The translations under genes and the position numbers were made by a program. Of a stretch of 64,000 nucleotides of DNA, positions 34,392 to 43,121 are shown in pieces. Under the pieces are notes generated by a model. The model searched no databases, was not told the DNA's origin, and was given only the letters and a program-made list of their open reading frames with translations. How positions within the stretch are numbered: the stretch's first letter is position 1; the number at the start of each line of letters is the position of its first letter. This DNA comes from Streptomyces sp. CBMA291 (lineage in GTDB: Bacteria; Actinomycetota; Actinomycetes; Streptomycetales; Streptomycetaceae), in the NCBI RefSeq assembly GCF_014596525.1, contig NZ_MSJP01000110.1:115804-179803 (forward strand), read 5' to 3'.

Positions 34392-36013
34392 CCGAGGAAA
34401 CCGTGCAAGGCGGCCCCGACGGCACCGGGCTCCCGGGTGCCGGGCCGCCCCGCCGCCTTCCCCGGCTCCTTCGCCGCGCCCGACGCCGGCAGCGGCTCCG
34501 GCTCCGGCAGGGCCGGACAGACCGCGTCGGCCTCGCCGCCGTCCCCCGCGCGCGGGACCTCCCCGGTGGCGAGGTAGGCGGCCAGATACGCGTCGAGGCA
34601 GTCGTTCCCGCCGAGGGTCACCCCGTGGTTCTCGCCGCCCTCCTCGACGACCAGGGCGGAGTCGCGCAGCAGCCGGTGCATCAGGGCCCCGCCCTCGTAG
34701 GGCGTCGCCGCGTCCTCCGTGGCCTGGAAGACGAGGACCGGCGGCACCCGGTCGTTGGCGACGTCGCGCGGGGTCAGCGACTCCACCGGCCAGAACGCGC
34801 ACGGAGCGTTGTACCAGGCGTTGTTCCAGGTGGAGAAGGGGGCCTTGGCGTACGCCTCCCAGTTGTCCCTGCGCCAGACGTTCCAGTCCCGGGGCCAGGG
34901 CGCGTCCCGGCACTGCACCGCCGTGTAGACCGAGTAGCCGTTGTCGGCGGCAGGTCCGGACGCCCCGTACCGCTCGTACGCCTCCGTCAGCGCGGCCGTG
35001 TCCTCCTCGCGGACGTACGCGGCGAACGCCCGCGCGAGGCGGGGCCAGTAGCCGTTGTAGTACCCGCCGGGCAGGAAGGTGTCCTCCAGTTCCGCCGGGC
35101 CGACCTTGCCGCCCGCCGGGTTCTCGCGCAGGGCGTCGCGCATCCGGTACCAGGCCGCCTCCACCGCCGCCGGGTCCGTGCCGAGCCGGTACACGGAGTC
35201 GTGCCGGGCGATCCAGGCCATGAAGGCCTTGTGGTGGGCGTCGAAGGCGTAGTCCTGCGCGAGGTTGTCGTCGTACCAGACCCCGTGCGGGTTCACCACG
35301 GAGTCCAGGACCATCCGCCGCACCCGCTCGGGGAAGAGCCGGGCGTAGACGGCGCCCAGATAGGTGCCGTACGAGTAGCCCAGATAGGTGAGCTTCGGCG
35401 CGCCGACCGCCCGCCGGATGACGTCCATGTCCCGAGCGGCGCTCACGGTGTCGATGTACGGCAGCACATCCCGGTACTTCTCGCCGCAGGCGCGCGCGAA
35501 GGACCGGGCCCGTTCGATCTGGACCCGCTCCGCCTCGGCCCCGCGCGGCACCGAGTCCGGGCGGACCGGTGCGAAGTGGCCGGGCTCGCAGTCGAGCGCG
35601 GGCTCGCTCCTGCCCACCCCGCGTGGGTCGAAACCGATCACGTCGTACTGGGCGGCCACCTCCGGCGGCAGCGCGGACGCCACGTGCCCCGCGAGACCGC
35701 GCCCGCTGCCGCCGGGCCCGCCGGGGTTCACCAGCAGCGGGCCCTGGAAGGCCGTCGCCGTGTGCGGGACCCGGGTGAGGGCGAGCGTGACGGTCCGCCC
35801 GGCCGGTGCGGCGTGGTCGAGCGGCACCTTCAGGGAGCCGCACTGGAGTCTCGGGTACGCCGTGGTGCCGCAGGCGGTCCAGGAGAGGGAGACGAGGGAG
35901 GAGGGCGGGCGGGGGGCCGGCCCGGCGGCGCCCACGGGGGCGGCGGGCAGCACCGTGACCGTCCCGGCGACCAGCGCTCCGGCGGCGATCAGCATTCCTG
36001 CGCGTGGGGTCAT
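34379..36013 (-). CDS. Secreted alpha/beta hydrolase, tripeptidyl aminopeptidase-like (S33)
   Basis: A 544-aa exported serine hydrolase related to streptomycete SlpD/SlpE and tripeptidyl aminopeptidases. A Sec signal peptide ends near PVGAAG. The oxyanion/N-terminal motif VNPGGPGGSG, the nucleophile in LGYSYGTYLG, Asp in ATEDAATPYEGG and His in ENHGVT make a full triad. Cys residues (ACGTTAYPRLQCG and others) fit an extracellular protein. The Ala/Pro/Gly-rich last 50 residues are not part of the fold. It probably trims peptides outside the cell. It converges on the HEAT gene with a 13-base overlap. Confidence 0.9.
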   Translation of the reverse strand: MTPRAGMLIAAGALVAGTVTVLPAAPVGAAGPAPRPPSSLVSLSWTACGTTAYPRLQCGSLKVPLDHAAPAGRTVTLALTRVPHTATAFQGPLLVNPGGPGGSGRGLAGHVASALPPEVAAQYDVIGFDPRGVGRSEPALDCEPGHFAPVRPDSVPRGAEAERVQIERARSFARACGEKYRDVLPYIDTVSAARDMDVIRRAVGAPKLTYLGYSYGTYLGAVYARLFPERVRRMVLDSVVNPHGVWYDDNLAQDYAFDAHHKAFMAWIARHDSVYRLGTDPAAVEAAWYRMRDALRENPAGGKVGPAELEDTFLPGGYYNGYWPRLARAFAAYVREEDTAALTEAYERYGASGPAADNGYSVYTAVQCRDAPWPRDWNVWRRDNWEAYAKAPFSTWNNAWYNAPCAFWPVESLTPRDVANDRVPPVLVFQATEDAATPYEGGALMHRLLRDSALVVEEGGENHGVTLGGNDCLDAYLAAYLATGEVPRAGDGGEADAVCPALPEPEPLPASGAAKEPGKAAGRPGTREPGAVGAALHGFLGQPR

Positions 36014-36217
36014 AGGGCGTCCGTGCCCCGAACGGGCCGCGACAGGACCCGCCGGGGCCAGAGTTGACCCGAAAGGAGGGAGCCCGCCGGGTGGCCCCGC
36101 CGTGGAACCGCGTCCCGCGCAGGGGGCCGCCGAGACCTCCTGGACGGGGAGCAGCCGAGGCCTCCCACTCGGACGCCGCCGGTGCCTTCCGCTCGGACGC
36201 CCGCCGGGGCCTTCCGC

Positions 36218-37249
36218 TCAGAGAAGCGTGAGCTGCTCGGGGATCGCCGCCCTTTCCGGCTCCTCCGGTACGGGGATCCGCCGGGCCCCTCCGTGGCGCG
36301 TGGGCCCGATGCCGAACTCGGCCGCCAACTCGTGCACCTGACGGGTGATCCGGCGCTGGTACCAGGTCGGCGCGTAGGCCCCGGCCGCGTACATCCGCTC
36401 GTACCGGCTCACCAGACCCGGGTGGTGCTCCCGCAGCCACCGCATGAACCACTCGCGTGCGCCGGGCCGCAGATGCAGGACCAGCGGGGTGACCGAACTC
36501 GCCCCGGCTTCGGCGATCGCGCGGACGGTGGCGCGCAGCTGCTCGGGCCGGTCGCCGAGGAAGGGCACGACGGGCGCCATCAGGACCGCGCAGTCGATGC
36601 CGTGCGCGCCGAGCGTCCGGACGACGTCGAGCCTGCGCTGCGGGGAGGGCGTGCCCGGTTCGACCGTGCGCCACAGCTCCCGGTCGGTGAAGCCGACGGA
36701 GACGGAGATGCCGACCTCGGTGACCCGGGCCGCCTGGGTGAGCAGCTCCAGGTCGCGCAGGATCAGCGTGCCCTTGGTGAGGATCGAGAAGGGGTTGGCG
36801 TGGTCGCGCAGCGCGGTGAGGATGCCGGGCATCAAACCGTACCGGCCCTCGGCCCTCTGGTAGCAGTCGACATTGGTGCCCATGGCGATGTGCGCGCCCT
36901 GCCAGCGGGCGGAGGCGAGCTGGCGGGCGAGCACCTCGGGCGCGTTCACCTTGACGACGATCTGGGAGTCGAAGCCGATCCCGGTGTCGAGGTCCAGATA
37001 GGAGTGGCTCTTGCGGGCGAAGCAGTAGACGCACGCGTGCGTGCAGCCCCGGTACGGATTGACCGTCCATTCGAACGGCATCCGGGAGGCGCCGGGCACC
37101 CGGTTGAGGACCGAGCGGGCCCGTACCTCGTGGAAGGTGATGCCTCGGAATTCGGGTGTGTCGAAGGTTCTGGTGGTGACCGCCTCCGTGCCGAACAGGG
37201 CGGTGTCGGCGGGAGCGGCGGGGCTGTCGCCCAGATGGTCCCAGCGCAT
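36218..37249 (-). CDS. Radical SAM protein, Rv2578c family
   Basis: A 343-aa radical SAM enzyme with the [4Fe-4S] motif CTHACVYC (Cys69, Cys73, Cys76) in NPYRGCTHACVYCFAR. The family, typified by M. tuberculosis Rv2578c and related to spore photoproduct lyase-like and DNA repair-type radical SAM proteins, has no firmly known reaction. Later motifs: HIAMGTNVDCYQRAEGRYGL and FSILTKGTLILRD. ATG 37249 has GGAGG 5 bases upstream, so the longer frame to 37342 is not used. Cytosolic. No obvious substrate protein or partner gene lies next to it. Confidence 0.88.
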   Translation of the reverse strand: MRWDHLGDSPAAPADTALFGTEAVTTRTFDTPEFRGITFHEVRARSVLNRVPGASRMPFEWTVNPYRGCTHACVYCFARKSHSYLDLDTGIGFDSQIVVKVNAPEVLARQLASARWQGAHIAMGTNVDCYQRAEGRYGLMPGILTALRDHANPFSILTKGTLILRDLELLTQAARVTEVGISVSVGFTDRELWRTVEPGTPSPQRRLDVVRTLGAHGIDCAVLMAPVVPFLGDRPEQLRATVRAIAEAGASSVTPLVLHLRPGAREWFMRWLREHHPGLVSRYERMYAAGAYAPTWYQRRITRQVHELAAEFGIGPTRHGGARRIPVPEEPERAAIPEQLTLL

Positions 37250-37444
37250 GGGCGCCTCCTCGGTGGTCCTCGGTTCGGGGTCGACCGTCCGGCCGGAGGC
37301 TCCGGGGCGACCGTTCGGCCAGAATAGAACATCTGTTCCCATGATCGCCGCAACCCGGATTTCGCGCGTCGGAGCCCGCGTGGTTCGCTTGGCCTCTGCG
37401 CCCGGGGAACCCGCGGGCGAGGAACCACGAGCTGGAGGAAGTCA

Positions 37445-37888
37445 ATGGCGCAGGTCGAGGCCACCACCGAACGGATCGTCGCGGCGGACGCGGAGACGGT
37501 GTTCGACGCGCTGGCCGACTACAGCGGCACCCGCGCGAAGCTGCTCCCCGAGCACTTCAGCGAGTACGAGGTGCGCGAGGGCGGCGACGGCGCGGGCACC
37601 CTCGTCCACTGGAAGCTCCAGGCCACCAGCAAGCGCGTCCGCGACTGCCTCCTGGAGGTCACCGAGCCCACCGAAGGGCAGCTGGCCGAGAAGGACCGCA
37701 ACTCCTCCATGGTCACCACCTGGACCGTGACCCCCGCGGGCGAGGGCAGGTCCCGGGTCGTCGTCACCACCGTCTGGAACGGTGCCGGAGGCATCGGCGG
37801 CTTCTTCGAGCGCACCTTCGCGCCCAAGGGCCTCGGCCGTATCTACGACGCCGTCCTCGACAAGCTGGCGGCCGAGGTCGAGAAGTAG
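37445..37888 (+). CDS. SRPBCC (START-like) family protein
   Basis: A 147-aa single-domain helix-grip protein (polyketide cyclase/dehydrase-like). N-terminus AQVEATTERIVAADAETVFD is typical, as is the long C-terminal helix (LGRIYDAVLDKLAAEVEK). Such domains bind a hydrophobic ligand in a cavity; most small actinobacterial ones are of unknown role. The start has GGAGGAA just upstream. It stands alone, divergent from the radical SAM gene. Its 3' end, including the stop codon, recurs in the repeats at 37880-37959. Confidence 0.85.
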   Translation: MAQVEATTERIVAADAETVFDALADYSGTRAKLLPEHFSEYEVREGGDGAGTLVHWKLQATSKRVRDCLLEVTEPTEGQLAEKDRNSSMVTTWTVTPAGEGRSRVVVTTVWNGAGGIGGFFERTFAPKGLGRIYDAVLDKLAAEVEK

Positions 37889-37959
37889 GACCCGGAGAGT
37901 TCGTCGAGACGCGACGCCCGGAGCGTTCACCGAGAAGTAACGCCCGGAGCGTTCACCGA
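37880..37959 (+). repeat. 26-bp-period repeats spanning the SRPBCC stop codon
   Basis: GAGAAGTA at the gene end (37880) recurs at 37932. An exact 20-bp unit (ACGCCCGGAGCGTTCACCGA) lies at 37914-37933 and 37940-37959, with a diverged copy at about 37888. Confidence 0.85.
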
Positions 37960-38178
37960 TTCGAGTGGATCGCCCGCACCCCCGTTACCGGCGCCCCCGC
38001 GCGCCAGGGGGCGCGGGCTCTCCCGTAAACGCGCTGATGAGCGCCCCAAGTGCGCTCCGGCATAAGGACGTTCACCCACCCGGACCTCCCCGAGCCCCTC
38101 CCGTCACCCGCGCTCCCCGCCGCTCGCCCTCGGCGAAGAATGACGCGGCGCAGACGCCGTGACGAGGGGAGCAGACAC

Positions 38179-40617
38179 GTGGGTGTGATCACCACGGTGA
38201 AGGACGTCCAGGGCACACCGCCGCCCGTCGGCCCCGCCCCGCCACCCGGCTCGGGCCCCGGGCCCGGCCTCGGCCCCGGCGCGCTCGAACCCCGCCGCGT
38301 CCGGCTGGTCTTCTGCGGCCTCATGCTCGCGATGCTCCTCGCCGCGCTTGAGCAGATGATCGTCGCCACCGCCCTGCCGAAGATCGTCGGCGAACTCCAG
38401 GGCCTGGACCGGATGTCCTGGGCGATCACCGCCTACCTGCTGACCTCCACCATCGGCCTGCCCGTCTACGGCAAGCTCGGCGACCTCCTCGGCCGCAAGG
38501 GCGTCTTCCTCTTCGCCATCGTCGTCTTCGTCATCGGCTCCGCCCTGGCCGGCTGGTCCCGCACCATGGACCAGCTCATCGCCTTCCGGGCGATCCAGGG
38601 CGTCGGCGCGGGCGGCCTCATGATCGGCGTCCAGGCGATCATCGCCGACATCGTCCCCGCCCGGGACCGAGGCCGCTACATGGGCCTCATCGGCGCCGCC
38701 TTCGGTCTCGCCTCCGTCGCCGGACCCCTGCTCGGCGGCTTCTTCACCGACCATGTCTCCTGGCGCTGGTGCTTCTACTTCAACGTGCCCTTCGGGCTGG
38801 TGACCCTCGCCGTCGTCGCCGCCGTCCTCAAACTCCCCAGACCCGCCGCCCGCGCCCGCTTCGACGTGCTCGGCGCCCTCCTCCTCGCCGCCGCCTCCAC
38901 CTGCCTGGTCCTGCTCACCAGCTGGGGCGGCACCGAGTACGCCTGGGGCTCCCGGGTCGTCATCGGCCTCGCCTGCGGCGCCGTCGGAGCCGCCCTGCTC
39001 TTCCTCGCCGTCGAACGCCACGCCCCCGAGCCGCTCATCCCGCTCCGCTTCTTCCGCGACTCCGTCTTCACCGTCACCGCGCTCGTCGGCGCCGTCATCG
39101 GTGTCGCGCTCTTCGGCGCCGCCAGCTACCTCCCCAGCTTCCTCCAGATGGTGGAGGGCGCCAGCGCGACCGAATCCGGACTCCTGATGCTGCCGTTCAT
39201 GGGCGGCATCGTGGTCTCCTCCGTCCTCTCCGGCCAGCTCATCAGCCGCACCGGCTGCTACAAGGCCCACCCGGTGATCGGCGCGGCCACCGCCGCCCTC
39301 GGCATGTGGCTGCTCTCCCGCATGGACGCCGACACCCCACGCCTCCAGTACAGCCTGTGGCAGGCGATCCTCGGCACCGGCATCGGCCTCGTCATGCCGG
39401 TCCTGGTCCTCGCCGTGCAGAACTCCGTACGCCCCGCCGACCTCGGCACCGCCACCAGCGCCCACAACTACTTCCGGCAGATCGGCGGCAGCGTCGGCGC
39501 CGCCGTCTTCGGCACCCTCTTCGCCTCCCGGCTCGACGCGGCCCTCGGCGACCGCCTCGCCGCCCTCGCCCCCACCGGTGCCACCCTGCCGCCCGCCGCC
39601 TCGATCACCCCGCAGACCGTGCGCACCCTGCCGCCCGCGCTGCGCGAGGCGTACGTCCAGGCGTACGCGGACGCGATGCCGCGCATCTTCCTCTACCTCG
39701 TGCCGGTCCTCGTGCTCGGCCTCGTCCTGACCTTCCTGCTCAAGGAGAAACCGCTGGTGTCCCACCACAGCCCCGCCACCGAGGCCCCCGGAGCCGACCT
39801 CGGCGGCGCCCCGACCGTGCCGCACGCCCGGCCCGCCGCCCCCGTGCCCCCGCCGTCCGCCGGGTTCCCCGTCTGCGGCACCGTCCGGCACCACGACGGC
39901 AGCCGCGTCCCCCGGGCCGCCCTGACCCTCGTCGACGTCCAGGGCCGCCAGGTGGGGCGCGGGGCCAGCGGCGAGGACGGGCGATACGCGCTGAGCGCCC
40001 CCGGCGGCGGCGCGTACGTCCTCATCGCGGCGGCCGGAGGCCACCAGCCCCAGGCCGTCTCGGTCACCGTCGGCGACCGGCCCGTCGAACTCGACGTCGT
40101 CCTCGGCGGCGCCGGACGGCTCGCGGGCAGCGTCCTCACCGCCGACGGCATGCCCGTACCGGACGCCTCCGTCACCCTCACCGACGTACGCGGCGAGGTC
40201 GTCGCCGCCACCCGCAGCGGACGCGAGGGCGGCTACGTCATCAGCGAGCTGGTCGCGGGCGAGTACACGCTCGCCGCCAGCGCCCCCGCCTTCCGGCCCG
40301 CCGCGCTGCCGGTGAGCGTCCAGTCCTCCCGCGAGACCCGCCAGGACATCGAGCTGGCGGGCGGCGCCGTCCTGCGCGGCACCGTCAGGGCCGGTGGCGG
40401 GCGGCCCGTCGAGGACGCCCGTGTCACCCTGCTCGACGCGGCGGGGAACGTCGTCGACACCCTCACCACCGGCGCCGACGGCACGTTCCGCTTCGTGGAC
40501 CTGTCCTCGGGCGAGTACACCGTCATCGCCGCCGGTTACCCGCCCGTCGCCACCGTCCTGCGGATGGCCGGCGGAGGCCGCACCGAACGCGACCTCCAGC
40601 TCGGCCACCACGACTGA
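38179..40617 (+). CDS. DHA2-type MFS drug exporter fused to three carboxypeptidase-regulatory-like domains
   Basis: An 812-aa fusion. Residues about 35-530 are a 14-helix EmrB/QacA-type proton antiporter: AALEQMIVATALPKIVGEL (motif D1), GKLGDLLGRKGVF (motif A) and GLASVAGPLLGGFFTD (motif C). From about 563 come three beta-sandwich units of about 80 residues, each shaped like CarboxypepD_reg/Cna-B: GTVRHHDGSRVPRAALTLVD, GSVLTADGMPVPDASVTLTD and GTVRAGGGRPVEDARVTLLD. They should face the cytosol if the 14-helix topology holds. GTG 38179 is behind GGGGAG; ATG 38140 is an alternative. No TetR or MarR repressor is adjacent. Substrate unknown. Confidence 0.88.
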   Translation: MGVITTVKDVQGTPPPVGPAPPPGSGPGPGLGPGALEPRRVRLVFCGLMLAMLLAALEQMIVATALPKIVGELQGLDRMSWAITAYLLTSTIGLPVYGKLGDLLGRKGVFLFAIVVFVIGSALAGWSRTMDQLIAFRAIQGVGAGGLMIGVQAIIADIVPARDRGRYMGLIGAAFGLASVAGPLLGGFFTDHVSWRWCFYFNVPFGLVTLAVVAAVLKLPRPAARARFDVLGALLLAAASTCLVLLTSWGGTEYAWGSRVVIGLACGAVGAALLFLAVERHAPEPLIPLRFFRDSVFTVTALVGAVIGVALFGAASYLPSFLQMVEGASATESGLLMLPFMGGIVVSSVLSGQLISRTGCYKAHPVIGAATAALGMWLLSRMDADTPRLQYSLWQAILGTGIGLVMPVLVLAVQNSVRPADLGTATSAHNYFRQIGGSVGAAVFGTLFASRLDAALGDRLAALAPTGATLPPAASITPQTVRTLPPALREAYVQAYADAMPRIFLYLVPVLVLGLVLTFLLKEKPLVSHHSPATEAPGADLGGAPTVPHARPAAPVPPPSAGFPVCGTVRHHDGSRVPRAALTLVDVQGRQVGRGASGEDGRYALSAPGGGAYVLIAAAGGHQPQAVSVTVGDRPVELDVVLGGAGRLAGSVLTADGMPVPDASVTLTDVRGEVVAATRSGREGGYVISELVAGEYTLAASAPAFRPAALPVSVQSSRETRQDIELAGGAVLRGTVRAGGGRPVEDARVTLLDAAGNVVDTLTTGADGTFRFVDLSSGEYTVIAAGYPPVATVLRMAGGGRTERDLQLGHHD

Positions 40618-40768
40618 GCGGCCCCGGACGGGGCTGCCGGGGCCCGGTCCGGCTCGCGAACCGGCGCTCGGGCCCCCGGGGCGGGGTGCGAACCGGTCCG
40701 CGAACCGGCGCCCCTGCGAGCCGCGAGCCGGGCCGTGAACCGGGCTTCGGGCCGGGCTTCGGGCCGGG

Positions 40769-42010
40769 TCAGGAGGTGGTCGACGCCTTGCGCAGGGTGT
40801 TGATGCAGGAGCCGATCGCCTCCTGGAGGGCTTCGAGGCGCTGGAGCATGTCGTCCTCGAAGATCTCCTCTTCGAGGACCTCGTCGAGCGTCAGCTCCTC
40901 GAAGACCTTCGTCGCCTTCTGCAAGCTGTTGTAGAACTTCGTCCTGCGCTCCTGGACCCGCAGCTCAGGGTCCTCCTCCACCGCCTTGGCGACCAGGCCC
41001 TTCACCGTGTCGTACGCCTCACCGGCCCACTCGCCCGCCTCCTCCGAGTCGTCGAGTTCGTCGATGAGCGACAGATGCCGCTCGGCCTCGGCCCGCAGCT
41101 CGGCCGGCGCCGCCACGGTCTGCCCGGCCGGCGTCTTGATCTGGCCGTTCTCGACGATCTGGCGCACGTAGCCGATCCGGTCGGCGGCCTTCGCCTCGCT
41201 CGCGACCGCCTTCTTCAGATCGTCGGTGCGCGCGATGGCACGGGCCATCTCGGTCTGGAGCGCCGGGTCCTCCTTCATCCGGTCGAGCAGCGCACCGCGC
41301 GCCGCCTCGGCCGTCCCCGGGTCCGCCAGGATCGCCGCCCGCAGCGCCGTCGGGTTCTCGGCGACCTCCAGGGCCTTCGTCGGCCGGATGCCCTCCGCCT
41401 CGGCCGCAGCGCTGATCGCCTGGCCGCGCACCGATGTGGCGCTGTTGCGGGAGACGTAGTACGACAGCCAGACGTCCGCGTCCGGCAGCTCGACGTCCTC
41501 GCCCGGGACCAGCACCTCGAACTGCGGGACCAGACCGTCGTCCGCCGCCATGTCCCAGGCCTTGTAGTAGCGCATCACCCGCTCCGGCGAGCACCCCGCG
41601 AGCCCCGCGAACGCCTTCGCGGAGACCTTCGTCCGGGCCGTGCCCTCGGCGGGCTGGCCGCCGGGCCGGACGCTGCGCGCCACCTTGAGGGCGAAGGTCC
41701 AGCCGCCGGTGCGCGCGTACACGCCGAAATCGTGGGCGTCACGGACGACGACGGGGTCGAGATCGTCCGCCGAGGGGGTCTCCTCGGCGTCCTCGTCCTC
41801 GCCCTCGGGCTCGTTCTCGGCCGTGGTGGGCTCGGTCTCGGGCTCGGTCTCGGACGTGGCGGTCTCGGGGGCCGGGGTCGCCTGCGGCTCGGGCTGCTGC
41901 ACCCAGAAGTCGCCCGGCTCCTCCGTCACGGGAGGCGCGGCGTCGGCGGACACGGGGACGGCGGGGACGGCGGCGGGGGAGAGGTCGGACGGGTCGAGGG
42001 CGATGGTCAC
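40769..42010 (-). CDS. Unrecognised acidic protein with a possible helix-turn-helix segment
   Basis: I do not recognise this 413-aa protein. Residues 1-85 are low complexity, rich in Glu, Pro, Thr and Ala (TSETEPETEPTTAENEPEGE). A predicted helical core follows. FALKVARSVRPGG and VSAKAFAGLAGCSPERVMRYYKAW look like a helix-turn-helix, and TSVRGQAISAAAEAEGIRPT could be a second. The C-terminal third is highly charged and helical, possibly coiled coil (ELTLDEVLEEEIFEDDMLQR). No signal or membrane segment. GTG 42010 has GGAG 8 bases upstream. A ParB- or plasmid-like DNA-binding role is conceivable but unproven. Upstream DNA contains two DnaA boxes. Confidence 0.8.
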   Translation of the reverse strand: MTIALDPSDLSPAAVPAVPVSADAAPPVTEEPGDFWVQQPEPQATPAPETATSETEPETEPTTAENEPEGEDEDAEETPSADDLDPVVVRDAHDFGVYARTGGWTFALKVARSVRPGGQPAEGTARTKVSAKAFAGLAGCSPERVMRYYKAWDMAADDGLVPQFEVLVPGEDVELPDADVWLSYYVSRNSATSVRGQAISAAAEAEGIRPTKALEVAENPTALRAAILADPGTAEAARGALLDRMKEDPALQTEMARAIARTDDLKKAVASEAKAADRIGYVRQIVENGQIKTPAGQTVAAPAELRAEAERHLSLIDELDDSEEAGEWAGEAYDTVKGLVAKAVEEDPELRVQERRTKFYNSLQKATKVFEELTLDEVLEEEIFEDDMLQRLEALQEAIGSCINTLRKASTTS

Positions 42011-42089
42011 CGAGAGCGCTCCGGAAGGTCGGTTGCGAGAAACTGCGGCCGACAGCCTATACGCACCCCTTGACGGCGATTCGTCCGAT

Positions 42090-42247
42090 TGTGGACAACC
42101 GAACGTCGGAAAATCGTCTTGGCAAGGCCTCGCAGGCCCCTCACCACCCGGGAGAGACGGACTTCACGGACATCCGGAACCGCGGGGGCGGCCCGTACCC
42201 GCGTTCCGGCGGGCGTCGGCGGCCCGCTTCAACGAGGGTTATCCACA
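42090..42247. promoter_or_regulatory. Pair of DnaA boxes in inverted orientation
   Basis: TGTGGACAA at 42090-42098 (reverse of the streptomycete DnaA box TTGTCCACA) and TTATCCACA at 42239-42247, both perfect 9-mers, in the 277-base gap between the acidic protein (-) and the D-aminopeptidase (+). Too few for oriC; a DnaA-titration or DnaA-controlled promoter is possible. Confidence 0.5.
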
Positions 42248-42287
42248 GGGGTGGTGGGGTCGCCGGGCGGCGCGTACGGTGCCAGAC

Positions 42288-43121
42288 ATGAAGATCCTCA
42301 TCAGCGCCGACATGGAGGGCGCGACCGGTGTGACCTGGCCCGCCGACGTGCTGCCCGGCACGCCCCAGTGGGAGCGGTGCCGCGCCCTGTTCACCTCCGA
42401 TGTGAACGCCGCCGTGCTCGGCTTCATCGACGGCGGCGCCGACGAGGTCCTCATCAACGAAGCGCACTGGTCCATGCGGAACCTGCTCCTGGAGCGGCTC
42501 GACGAGCGCGCCGAGATGCTCACCGGACGGCACAAGTCCCTCTCCATGGTCGAGGGCGTGCAGCACGGGGACGTCGACGGCATCGCCTTCGTCGGCTACC
42601 ACACCGGAGCCGGTACCGAGGGCGTCCTCGCCCACACCTACCTGGCCAACTCCATCACCGGCGTCTGGCTGAACGGCGAGCGAGCGAGCGAGGGCCTGCT
42701 CAACGCCCATGTGGTCGCCGAGTACGGGGTCCCCGTCGTCCTCGTCACCGGAGACGACCTCACCTGCGAGGACGCCCTGGGATACGCGCCGGAGGCCCCC
42801 AAGGTCGCCGTCAAGGACTACGTCTCGCGGTATGCGGCGGTCTGCCGGACCCCGGCCAGAACCGCCGCCGACATCCGGGCGGCCGCCCGGACCGGCGCCG
42901 CGCTCGCCGTCCGCCACGAGCCGGTCAGGGGCGGGCCCTTCACCGTGGAGCTGGAATTCGACGCCGAGCACCTGGGAGCGGCCGCCACGGTGGTTCCCGG
43001 CACGGTGCGGAGCGGCGAGCGCCGCGTCTCCTACACCAGCGAGACGATGTACGAGGCAATCAGGACGTTCAAGGCGGTCACGACCATCGTCTCGGCCGCG
43101 GTGGAGGAGCAGTATGGCTGA
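42288..43121 (+). CDS. M55 family D-aminopeptidase (DppA-like)
   Basis: A 277-aa zinc peptidase of the DppA family, which removes D-amino acids from D-peptides such as D-Ala-D-Ala. The metal site is intact: Asp8 and Glu10 (SADMEG), His in NEAHWSM, His in GYHTGAG and Glu in NGERASEG. DppA forms a decameric barrel in the cytosol. No signal peptide. The stop overlaps the start of the M20 peptidase gene by 8 bases (ATGGCTGA), so the two are coupled. Likely role: recycling of D-peptides from the cell wall, or use of D-peptides as nutrients. Confidence 0.93.
   Translation: MKILISADMEGATGVTWPADVLPGTPQWERCRALFTSDVNAAVLGFIDGGADEVLINEAHWSMRNLLLERLDERAEMLTGRHKSLSMVEGVQHGDVDGIAFVGYHTGAGTEGVLAHTYLANSITGVWLNGERASEGLLNAHVVAEYGVPVVLVTGDDLTCEDALGYAPEAPKVAVKDYVSRYAAVCRTPARTAADIRAAARTGAALAVRHEPVRGGPFTVELEFDAEHLGAAATVVPGTVRSGERRVSYTSETMYEAIRTFKAVTTIVSAAVEEQYG

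Noticed and set aside
38104..40611. Minus-strand open frame of about 835 codons
   Set aside because: Exact antisense shadow of the MFS fusion; amino-acid composition is artefactual.
42090..42247. Chromosomal origin oriC
   Set aside because: Only two DnaA boxes; streptomycete oriC has many, flanked by dnaA and dnaN, which are absent here.
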